From NCBI RefSeq assembly GCF_003573695.1, contig NC_039359.1, positions 116,939,849-117,003,848 of the forward strand: a stretch of 64,000 bases of DNA, in the 5' to 3' direction. This document shows, piece after piece, positions 54,601 to 64,000 of this stretch; within the stretch, counting starts at the first letter, position 1; each line of letters begins with the position of its first letter. Position numbers and translations under genes: made by a program. The DNA is from Papaver somniferum. Its lineage: Eukaryota; Streptophyta; Magnoliopsida; Ranunculales; Papaveraceae. The notes beneath the pieces were generated by a model, which was not told the DNA's origin, searched no databases, and worked only from the letters and a program-made list of their open reading frames with translations.

Positions 54601-57600
54601 TTATCTCCCAATACATCTTCGTCATCTTCCTTTAGACGAAATGGTCACTTACTTACATTTGAACCTCGACTAATCGTGGGAGTGCTATCAGGATGCATGT
54701 CTTTGTTAAATTGCCTGACAACTTTAGACATATGCAAACTGGTGGTATAATATACCTCAAGCTCAGTATTCGGTCGAGCTTTCCCAAGATTTTTCATCTC
54801 AAATTCGGATTTCAAATAGCTTTAAAGGTCTCTTATTACATCAAGAGTACCCATTACATCTTTACCATCGACGTAGATAGCTACAATTCCAAATCAGGAA
54901 CTTTCTTGTGAATACGTAAGGAAAAATAACTTACTTGTCTATCCCCTCCAAATCGAATAGCCACTTTGACGGGTATACCACATCCGCCTGATTGCTTCAA
55001 TCTAAAAGTGAGTGTTCTATCTAACTGTAAATGCACTATGTGGTTTAGAGTCACTTGATTTGGGAAACAAAAGGCTATCAAGTACTTTTTGTAAATATCT
55101 TCTATCTCTTGATTCTTTCAGAGATACGTAACAACCACATACATTTGTTGCATTTCAAGTCCTTTTGAAATTACCAAGCTAACTAAGTAGCGGAACACTA
55201 TAAAGTTCATTACAAGAGAACAAATCCAGGGCTTTGTGAAAACCTCGCGCCACAAGGCGAGTCTTTATACTTTAAGACTTATTTCTTCTCATTATGCTTT
55301 GTGACAAATTAATCATGTATGTCCAATAGGCTTTACACTTGGTTGGTTAGCACTACCATACCAAATACCTGTATATTTGTCAAAGAACCAAGTTCTACCT
55401 GGATTGTATAGGCCAAATATGCTATTTATTTGAAATTAATCAAAATAAAGCATGGTTCGATCTCATTATGCTCTATTTCTGGAGCAACTATTTATGGATT
55501 ATATAATCATTGTGCACCCATGATCCTTTCATTGACTCATGTGCATTCTCATAATCCGTCAGGATTTCATTGTTCTCTAGAATCATTTAAAACTTCGGAG
55601 TGTCCTCCAGTATTGATTCATGGACATAGTCAGAGATAATCAAATGAGATGATTTCATTAATGATACAAATTAGGTTGTGGCTTACTCATCTACTTCCTT
55701 TCTAGGTGAGCGTTGATCGAACCGGGTGGTCTCTCCATCTTCCTTTATGGATCCACAACCTCAACTACACTTCCATCAAGTGTAGCTGCAACACCTTAGT
55801 CTATGGTGTACCCCATACTGAGGATTTCTAACCTTGCAGGAATATTTGCAGCTGGTATGTGTGATCTTGCCACTTTAGCGACATCAGTATACATTCTGAA
55901 AATCGATTATTCTTTGCTACTTCACATTTACATTTGTGGAGTATAAGAATCATTATGAGACACAGTGGGAACACACCACGACAATTCTTGTCGTTCCCTT
56001 AGAAAATACATTTTCTTATCTCCCCCTAACGACGGGAAGACTGTCTCATTAAAATGACAACCCGCAAATCTAGCAGTAAGAGATCTCCTGCCAAAAGTTT
56101 TAAAATGCGGATAATTGTTGGGAACTTATTTCCAACATAACTACTTAACAGTTTTGAAGACCCAACATAGTACGATGTGTAGTCGTAGTGGCACATATAT
56201 AGTGCAACCAAAAATGCGTAAGAACACGAATGTCAGGCTTAAATCCAGTTACCAACTGGTACGCAGAAAAGGTTGACTAATATTGGGTTCTAAAATGAAT
56301 TAAGTAAAGATGAATTAATATTGCATATTCCCAAGAAGTTAAAGGTAGGTTTGTACGCATAACCATGCCTTAGACACCATCTATATCCTTTGATGATAGC
56401 CTTTGCGATACCATGGGGTATCAGATGCTCTGCATTGATCCTATTAAACATGCAATAACCATCAAGTTATTTTGATGTAAATTCTCTAGCACTAATAAGG
56501 GTGGTGAACCTTTGCACTTTGTCTTGTGTAATAGGTGCTAGGAGTTTTTAAACGCAAACTTATTGGGAACTATAACTAGTCCAAAATGTCAAAACATTCA
56601 CCAGAACCATAAGTCACTTTAATGGTCCAGATTCTACATGAATATTTTTCTAAATTTCACATTGTTATCTTTGTAATATGGATTGTTTAGCATTTGCATC
56701 TTAGGATGGTCTCGATTCTGTTTTACTGTAAACTTTGTAAAATGAGTGATATGCTCTCTTACTTTAAAGCATAATGGGAGGGAGGAGGGGGTTGTGCATC
56801 TGGTACTTTAGAAATCACTTATTGAGAGATATGCCGTTACTTCGCATTCTGTCAATATTTTTCCCGTTGTCTCGTCCACTCAAACACAGCGATGTACGTA
56901 TAAGTACTCATTTCAAAACAAAACATCATGTCACAACCATAGTGCCTTTATGATTATGTCAAAGTCTGTATGAGCCAATTTACAACATTTCATCGTCGGG
57001 GTCAATATGGATTCAATAATCCAAATTAATACTATAGTGATTTACATTCCACTAAATTGACTCATTAGTCTCTCTAAAGTATATTTCCTTCCAAATACAT
57101 TAGTGACTATAAAAGATGTAATCAATTACATTATCATCACAGTCAGGTTCCAGATGATATCCATTTGCATGGTTTTCTTTGGAATTTAAAAAGGTGTGAT
57201 TATCTCTCGGTACATATAAAGATTTTGTGATGTCTTTGCTCTATCTTGAAAACAAATTTTTGAGCAGTGTTGCGCTCGATGATCCAATCCTCGTAGTCAC
57301 ATTATAAGGAAATAGTTCAACAACTAGTTTAAATTCCTTAAGTTAGTGGAAGAAAAACAATTATGAGTTAGACATTTGGGTCTTGAGAGTTTTAATAAGT
57401 GGTGTGACCTTGTTACGTAATAAAAGTGAGATTCAACTCAAGTACTTTAGACTGAATATATTTTACGTTTCACCCAATATATCTCAAGTGCTTTAGAGAA
57501 TTTATGTCTCGTGTTTCATTCCATAGGTGCAGATATTAGATCTCGTTCAACTGAATAAGATAGTCAATTGGCCCGACAAAGTTTTTGTTGCCATTAAATT

Positions 57601-58300
57601 TGATGTGAAAATTGGTTGCTACTATGATACACACATTACATTGTATATATCAATACCTATGACCAGGTGCATTTTCAACTCTTTTATTTATGACGAGACC
57701 TAGAATTACATCTTAGATTCATCCCATATTCAGCTGATACCTGTACTTTGGTCTCATGATATATATGTCCCTTTTCACATGCTTTATATGAGTCATTACG
57801 TCTAACTCTTATTACTTCGGGGTTCTTTCCATTTTCAATTTTGATACATTTAGCTTAATTTGAGAAATTTCTCTATCTCAGCAGGCCAAGAGAATCTCAC
57901 TACACATGTCAACCAATTACTTTAGGTTGAATAGATAACTAAAGATAATTCTCTTGTTGTCATACTTCAACATATACTGGTTCGTTAGTATCATGGATGA
58001 AAAATAGAAATGGAAATTTTTCCGACTCACATCATCTTTTGTGAGTTCTTCCACAAAATTTGGAGTACATGTGATTTTATTTGCAACGCATCTTTTGAAA
58101 CTACCAACTCTTTAATAGTCAAGCAAGTGGATTACATCCCACCGAACATTCAAATTTGGGGAGAAAATATCATGTACACAATAATGGTGCTCAAGTACTT
58201 TTAAACTTCAAATGTTGGAATCGAGTTGGTCAACCAATTGAACAAAATAAACCGTTCAACTATAGCCAATATCATATTCAAGAGAACAAAATTCTTAATG
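54600..58300 (-). mobile_element. highly degenerate Ty1/copia remnant
   Basis: No long frame survives, but the minus strand at about 56015-56150 encodes, across one shift, FPTIIRILKLLAGDLL and then TARFAGCHFNETVFPSLGGD, the unmistakable region after the integrase of copia elements. Upstream traces (about 56190-56220) fit the FGCxxYVP motif. The rest is too damaged to assign limits; borders are approximate. Confidence 0.6.
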
Positions 58301-58504
58301 AACGAGATCAACAATCATAATTCAAGTTGACCGTTTATATGATATGGACTTATCTTAAGACAAAAGGAAAAGAAAAACTAGGCATGTTCTAAAAAACAAA
58401 TAAATAATCCTAGCAACTATTATTCAATGTAAAAGTCCACATTAGTTACATACCTTGGGCTTTGATTCCCACTGTATATACACAACTCAGAACAGGCTTG
58501 GTCA

Positions 58505-58720
58505 TGCACAACCCCAAACTGGAACGAAACTGAACTGGATCGGGAAGACCCATATGGAACTGGGTCGGGAACTGGATCGGGTTGACCCATCTAGACCTGG
58601 GTCCGGAACGGTAACGGGACCGGACAGGATAGGAACTGGAGCCGGTTTGGAACGGGACTGGTTTGGAAAGGCTGGAATGGACCGATTGGGAAGGGAACAG
58701 AAACTTCCAGGACTTCCCCT
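58505..58720. repeat. GGNACYGG-rich low-complexity tract
   Basis: Short phrases such as GGAACTGG, GGATCGGG, GGTAACGGGACCGG and GGAACGG are repeated irregularly. Frames open on both strands reflect composition, not genes. Confidence 0.55.
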
Positions 58721-60210
58721 CTCCTCGAGAAACGCAAACAGCCAGGTTTTCTTCCTCATCTTTTCCACCGATCTAAATCTAGATCCCCAAGTAAACCTCA
58801 GATTACAGAAAAAAAACACGATTTAAAATTAAACCTCAATTACTGACTAGTATATATACATACACAGACAACTAATCAAATAACCCCTAATTAATCAAAT
58901 TAACCCATGATTAGTATATACACAATACTAAAATAAGAATCAAGATAATTCTTGGTTACGAAGGACTAAGATTAATAAAATAATCCCTAATCGTGATTTG
59001 TAATTTCGGTTAATTAAAACAGTACCAAATTCCTGATTAAATCAATTTTCATCGCAGATTTAATATACCCAATGTATATGCCAAAATAAAAAACAGTGAA
59101 AAGAGAAAAGAAAAAAAAATCCAACTTAGCTTATTTGGTTCCAGCTTTGATGTAAATCGTCCATGTAGAAAAAGAAAAAGAAAAAGAAATCAATCAATTA
59201 TATATAGCTCCGCGGTACAACTTCGTGCATGATAACGTTTTGAAGGAGAAATATAGAGAAAGATAAAATAGACACAAAGAGAAGGATTTTCCATTCAATT
59301 GAGCTAGTATAGCTACATGGATAAATACTTTATATACATGGAAAAGGGAAGACCAAAAGACTTTCTTAATATAATCAAAATTTTATAGTTGTAATAAGTG
59401 ATAGTCTCTGAATGCTTTTGATTTGGATTTAGATATTATGAGTGAAGAAAATAAAACAATTTAGATTTAGATTTAGATTTTTAGAAGCGAAGAAAGTATT
59501 AGAATTTGAAATTTATAGAAAAAGAGGAAGATTATTGAAATAATACAATTCATAAATCAAAATGAGCAAAGAGTACCTGTCATAGGTTTTTGATGACAAA
59601 ATTCGAATGAAATCTGTTTAACAGTTCATGAATTTAAGAAGAAAAAATAGAATTTCATAGACATAGAAAATATTAAGATTTGACATTTAGGAGAAATTTC
59701 ATAGGATGAGAGGGGTGAGGGATGATGTAGGATAAGAAATTAATAGTAATCTTTGGATTATAACAAAAAATCTACTAATCGAGATCGAGGATTTTTCATT
59801 TGTATATAAAGATTGTTTTACGCTATTAAGGCAAGCCTTTCTGTAACAATTTAGGAAAAAATTCAAGGAAACGAAAGAATTGATAAAATCAATAATTTTG
59901 ATATTATGTTTACGCCTGGCAACTAAGTATAAATATCTCAATGAGGTGGATCAGAATCGATTTGGTGTGTTCTCACTCAGTTGGATTGACTGTTGTTGGG
60001 CTTTACTAAAAATAAATAGTACATAAATAATAAAGCCCCAATTTGAATAAGGAGAAAGATGATGTGTAAACCAAATTTGGAGAGCTATAAAAAAATTAAC
60101 CTCCACCGTATAAACTGTACAGATATTGTTATAATTTTTAGGCTAAAACATAAATGTATTCCTTGGGCTCTTTGCGTAACATCAAATATCCCACAATATA
60201 TTGATTATCA
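58721..60210. other. AT-rich, no gene
   Basis: No exon, RNA gene or transposon end seen before the Helitron-related repeat. Confidence 0.4.
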
Positions 60211-60416
60211 ACCGGTATCAAACGTTCCTACTAATTTAAAAACAATCTATCAATCATTTATGAAGATGTTCCAATGTATATAAACAACGGGCGCGGGGCG
60301 AAGCCCCGCCACACCGGTATCAAACTTTCCTACTAATTTAAAAAAAATATATCAATCATTTATGGAGATGTTCCAATGTATATAAACCACGGGCGCGGGG
60401 CGAAGCCCCGCCACAC
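60211..60416. repeat. 102-bp tandem duplication with GC-rich hairpins
   Basis: Two copies (60211-60312 and 60313-60416) each end in a GGGCGCGGGGCG/CGAAGCCCCGCC hairpin. Such GC-rich hairpins are typical near the 3' end of plant Helitrons. Confidence 0.75.
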
Positions 60417-60437
60417 CAAATCAACGGTTCACACCAG

Positions 60438-60467
60438 ACCCGGTGCGTAGCACGGGTTACATACTAG
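60438..60467 (+). mobile_element. Helitron 3' terminus
   Basis: An ACCCGGTGC-GTA-GCACGGGT hairpin (60438-60457) is followed by TACATACTAG, then T. A short GC hairpin about 10 bp before a CTRR end followed by T is the classical Helitron 3' end. The 5' TC end was not located, so the element's length is unknown; no Rep/helicase is visible. Confidence 0.75.
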
Positions 60468-60639
60468 TTTGTTTAAAGGAAGTACATTCATGAACTTGTT
60501 TTATGAATCGAAAGGGAAATCGCTAGGCTTATTGGTATTGATATTCATTGCGTATCTTTGTATTACCAATATGTGTGAGTTAGTAGAACCGAACATAACT
60601 TGTTATGTATCTTGGTATAACTAACCACAGTGCCTGACT

Positions 60640-60965
60640 TATGATTTGGTATGACTGGTTTTTATTAATTAGTGTAACCGATCCTACGTAATCACCTGAG
60701 ATGGTATGATCGATATTTGTAATTGGTGTGACCGATTACAAAAGAATTGTGTAATCGATCCTTGTAATTGGTGTAACCGGTCCTAGTAATTGGTGTAACT
60801 GATCCTAAGAAATACCATGAGTATATGGTAACCAGTCCTGGTAATTGACGTAAACGATCCTGGTAACTGACGTAACCGGTCCCGGTGACTTGTGTGTTCC
60901 ATCACAAGTAATCCATATTGAGGTAGAACCGATCCTTGTGATTGGTAGAACCGATTGAACCCATG
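60640..60965. repeat. degenerate repeats of GGTGTAACCGATCCTRGTAA
   Basis: About a dozen diverged copies of a unit of roughly 21 bp (ATTGGTGTAACCGATCCT-like). Resembles the repeat-rich regions of plant LTRs, but no partner copy is in the window. Confidence 0.65.
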
Positions 60966-62764
60966 ATTGTGATTATACTTGATCAATCACATAGTTGTCT
61001 TGGAATACAGATGAACCAATTCTAAGCTTGTTTGGAAGTGTGGTATAAACGATTCCAAGATTGTAAATATGAAAGAGGATTTACAAAAAGATGTCAACAT
61101 ACTATGAACACGAACAATAACTCTTATCTTTTATTGTTCAAAGATATTCCTTAATTATTCAAGGAGATCCCGGTCCGAAATAAATTAAGAATCTTCTAAT
61201 TAAGGTTGTTAGTTTTATATGCTTTAATTACCAGTAATTAAATGCATATCTCTAGAGAATAAATATTAGTAATGTGCATTTACTAATTGGAGATTTCTAT
61301 TGAGAGATTTCGGAAAATATTGGACAAAGCATTTCCAGGAATTATGAAAACCGATTTGGGCATTTATTGCATGTCTTGAGAATATTCGGTTTTGGAAATT
61401 CCTTGGTGTCCAAACATCCTTGGTCTAAAAATACCTAAGTTTGATTTTCTAGAAAACTATCCTAAGAGCCAGACAAACTTCATCTTTTTGTTGTTACTGG
61501 TGGAGCCGTCTATCGGAGAGGAAAGTACCCTAATTAGGTGAAATCTCTTATGACCCCTCGTTTAAAGACTTCTGTGGGATCAAGAAGCTCTACGAGCACC
61601 GTTGGTGGGAAACTAGATAATTTCAGTTTATTAGTTTTCGATTGATTTGATTGAATAACGGTTGTTGAATTTTGATTACACCTAGTTTGTTTATTCTTGA
61701 GAATATTCTCTTCTAATATAAGATTCACTCAAACTAGATCGAAGTGTCGACGAGATCTTTAGAGATGTTTGTAGATCTAAAGACATATTGTAATAATCCA
61801 TTGTTAACAGACTCCGTTCTGTGCGTGATTGATCACAAGAGATTCAAGTGGTGTTGTGTAAGTTTAATTGAAGATTAAAGAAGATTTGAAGACGAAGAAG
61901 ATTTCTTATTGGTTTCTCATATCTTTATGTAGCACAAACCTTGATCGGATGGGATCCAACTAGAATCGGATTTGTTCGATTGATTAGTTGCATGAGATCG
62001 ACATCGGTTCATAGTTCCTTGTTGGGTTGTCTATTGATTGATTGGAAATCTAAACTCTGCTACTTTGGTAGTTGTTGGATAGATTGATCTAACCAGGCAA
62101 AGGAGTTTATTAGTATAAATGGAAGAGGCTTTGCATATGACTTGAGATAGCTTTACTGGAAAGAAACAATAGAGTTGTTACCAAACAGATTTGTTGTTCC
62201 TTTACTGTTTGGAATACGATCCAAAGGAATTGTTCCAGTGCGTGCACTTATTGATGTCGGAAGTGCAGGGATACTGAAGAAACTAAGTGAACTAGGTTTA
62301 GTTGCTTGGTTTCAACTATACGAACTTTTGGTTTAGATTTTGTATAGCGTATTAATTCTGAGAGTATTCAATGCTGGACTTGGTCCCAGGGTTTTTCAAC
62401 ATTTGCGGTTTCCTCGTTAACAAAATCTTGTTGTGTCTTTTACTTTTCTATTTCTGAAATTATAATTATTTATTATAATTAAAAGTAAAATACACAAACG
62501 TTGACTTTGTATTACTTGATAGTGATCTTATAGAGTTTGGTTAAGTCCGAACCTATTATCAAGTAGTCATACTTTGATTGTTGTATTGTCTCGATCTCGT
62601 ATCCATAGACGATCACACAAAGTGTGATACCGATCGTATCGTCTCGACTTTGTCCATAGACAACCACTTTCGGTAAGAGGACTTAGAGGTGGATAATTTA
62701 AAGATTGTGGTGTATTTGGATACCCTCTTCTTTTCACACAACTCAATATTTGAATTAATTAACA
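60966..62764. other. possible retroelement LTR or leader, no gene
   Basis: No coding frame. Sequence such as CTGGACTTGGTCCCAGGG (62371) is compatible with LTR/leader DNA, but no direct-repeat partner is present. Confidence 0.3.
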
Positions 62765-62956
62765 GGTGATGCCTGTCGATAATTATTGACTGGCAAAGAT
62801 CGTAGTTTATTTTTGATAATTATTGACAGAAGGTTACCATCAATTAACGTTTTTGACACCTTAAATAACGACAGGCCATCCGACAGGAAAGGTCTGTCAG
62901 TAATCTCTATTAACGGCGGATCTCACCTTTTGAAAAAGGTGATTTCTGGCGTAGTT
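62765..62956 (-). mobile_element. CACTA-like terminus (right)
   Basis: Ends TTTCTGGCGTAGTT then TAT; the reverse complement starts AACTACGCCAGAAA, one base from the canonical CACTAC start. It carries subterminal GACAGGCCA, CGACAGG and TTTTTGACA motifs as at 46410-46560. The flanking TAT equals that at 46407-46409, so the two may close one 16.5-kb element. Confidence 0.5.
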
Positions 62957-63559
62957 TATATATTGAGTATTTCGGTACCAATATTGTACTCTCTTTATCA
63001 CACTGATCGGACAGCTCCTAGACGAATTAACCGCTAGTATAAAGAGATATCGTCCTCCGGTTTCCACTGATGCTGGTGACGACTAACCTTCAGATGGTCT
63101 CTGCATGTACATAATGCATATGGAATCGAAAATGTTATATTTAATACATAGTGATATCGAGTATCGTCTCAAGTCGCAAACTCCGACGGTCGAGTTTCTT
63201 GAACGTACTATAACGGCACTATCGTATTCAAATTCATACTGGGATAACATTATACCTCAAATCTAGGCATGGAATATTGCCACAAACTCAAACTCTAGAT
63301 TGTAACTATATGATGATCACATCATAAGCATCGCGGCATATTGGCTATGCATCGCCAAACCCATGATATACACTGCATATCTCATGAAGTATCTTAGCCA
63401 GTTATGGCTAAGGCCATGGTATATCCATTGTAGATTACAACGCTTTGGCTAAGAAAAATGGGCTAATGGCTTGGAAGAAATCATCTCAAAATAATCGGCT
63501 AAGTTGATAACACAATTTGGCCAAATATGGCCTGTGGCATGTCCGCCATTGCGCCACAA
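62957..63559. other. no gene seen
   Basis: Unassigned sequence; toward its end GGCTAAGGCCATGG-like pieces foreshadow the satellite. Confidence 0.35.
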
Positions 63560-64000
63560 CATAAGTTGCGCACCATCGCGCTTTCGCCAAGGCCGTAACA
63601 CCATCCTGTGCGCCATTTACGTCCTTGGAATCTTTGGCCAAGGCCTTACACCATCGCGCGCGCCATTATCGGCCTTGGAAGCTTTGGCCAAGGCCATGGC
63701 ACCCTGCCGCATGACATTTACGGCCTTGACAGCTTTGGCCAAAGCCATGGCACCATCACGCGTGCCATTCTCGTCCTTGGTAGCTTTGTCCAAGGCCATG
63801 GAACCCTGCCGCGCTGCCGCGCGACATTTACGGCCTTAACAGCTTTGGCCAAGGCCATGACACCATCGCGCACGCCATTCTCGGCCTTGGAAGCTTTTTC
63901 CAAGGCCATGGTACCCTGCCGCGTGACATTTACGGCCTTGGCATCTTTGTCCAAGGCCATGGCACCAAGCCGCGCGACATTCACGGCCTTGACAGCTTCT
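63560..64000. repeat. 51-bp satellite with alternating monomers, runs off the window
   Basis: Monomers contain GGCCTTGGMAGCTTTGGCC and AAGGCCATGG. CCATGG starts recur at 63694, 63745, 63796, then 63855 (an 8-bp GC insertion), 63906 and 63957, so the unit is 51 bp. Two monomer types alternate (ATTCTCGGCCTTGG with GCGCGCGCC, and CATTTACGGCCTTGA with CTGCCGCG), giving a 102-bp higher-order repeat. As 51 is divisible by three, frames stay open on both strands and encode 17-residue repeats; I regard this as non-coding. Confidence 0.85.

Noticed and set aside
58455..58826. Overlapping 123- and 105-residue frames on opposite strands
   Set aside because: Composition artefact of a GGNACYGG-rich tract; no start context, splice sites or motif.
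63504..63984. Repeat proteins on either strand
   Set aside because: Frames stay open only because the satellite period is 51 bp; both strands look equally coding.

Overview
The window looks like repeat-rich, intron-containing nuclear DNA of a flowering plant, probably a eudicot. Reasons: GT-AG introns, plant retrotransposon lineages (Tat-type Ty3/gypsy, Ty1/copia, an Athila-type primer site, LINE), hAT, Mutator, CACTA, Helitron and MITE termini, a plant S-protein homolog, a lectin-receptor-kinase fragment and a plant histone H4 gene. The S-protein homolog would fit a poppy-like genome, but the family is widespread and I cannot name the species. No bacterial, organellar or CRISPR features are visible.

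Layout. 1-2625: 5'-truncated LINE (minus). 2960-3425 and 4325-4875: two minisatellites, the second built from a Stowaway-like terminus. 5387-19521: a 14.1-kb Tat-lineage gypsy element (minus) with 0.9-kb LTRs and a GTCTC target duplication; it carries gag, protease, RT, two RNases H and integrase, plus a spliced antisense accessory gene. It sits between two arms of an older inverted repeat. 20624-26140: lectin-receptor-kinase pseudogene split by a 4.8-kb copia element (21074-25876). 27251-27694: intact S-protein homolog. 28404-34830: histone H4 gene interrupted near its 3' end by a second copia element (28418-34564).

35256-43891 is the most interesting unit: an 8.6-kb Mutator-like element with a 10-11 bp target duplication. 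It encodes a plant-mobile-domain protein whose first ten residues match the histone H3 tail, an opposing MULE transposase with SWIM and AT-hook motifs, and two tandem SANT/Myb-like genes with identical intron layout. Four clusters of a short TCGTCA-type motif lie only in its introns and spacers. The SANT-like pair appears to be nested in a long transposase intron.

44107-44689: Tourist-type MITE. 44812-45640: LINE RNase H remnant. 46410-62956: a possible 16.5-kb CACTA-like element or two separate CACTA ends. It holds exon-like fragments, a tandem pair of unrecognised 241-codon genes (first copy frameshifted, second intact), a 754-bp hAT element with perfect 8-bp duplication, an Athila-type LTR end, a degenerate copia, and a Helitron 3' end. 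63560-64000: a 51-bp satellite running off the window.

Most coding DNA here belongs to mobile elements, much of it broken. The likely intact non-repeat genes are the S-protein homolog and the second copy of the unrecognised pair; the two SANT-like genes are intact but belong to the Mutator-like element.
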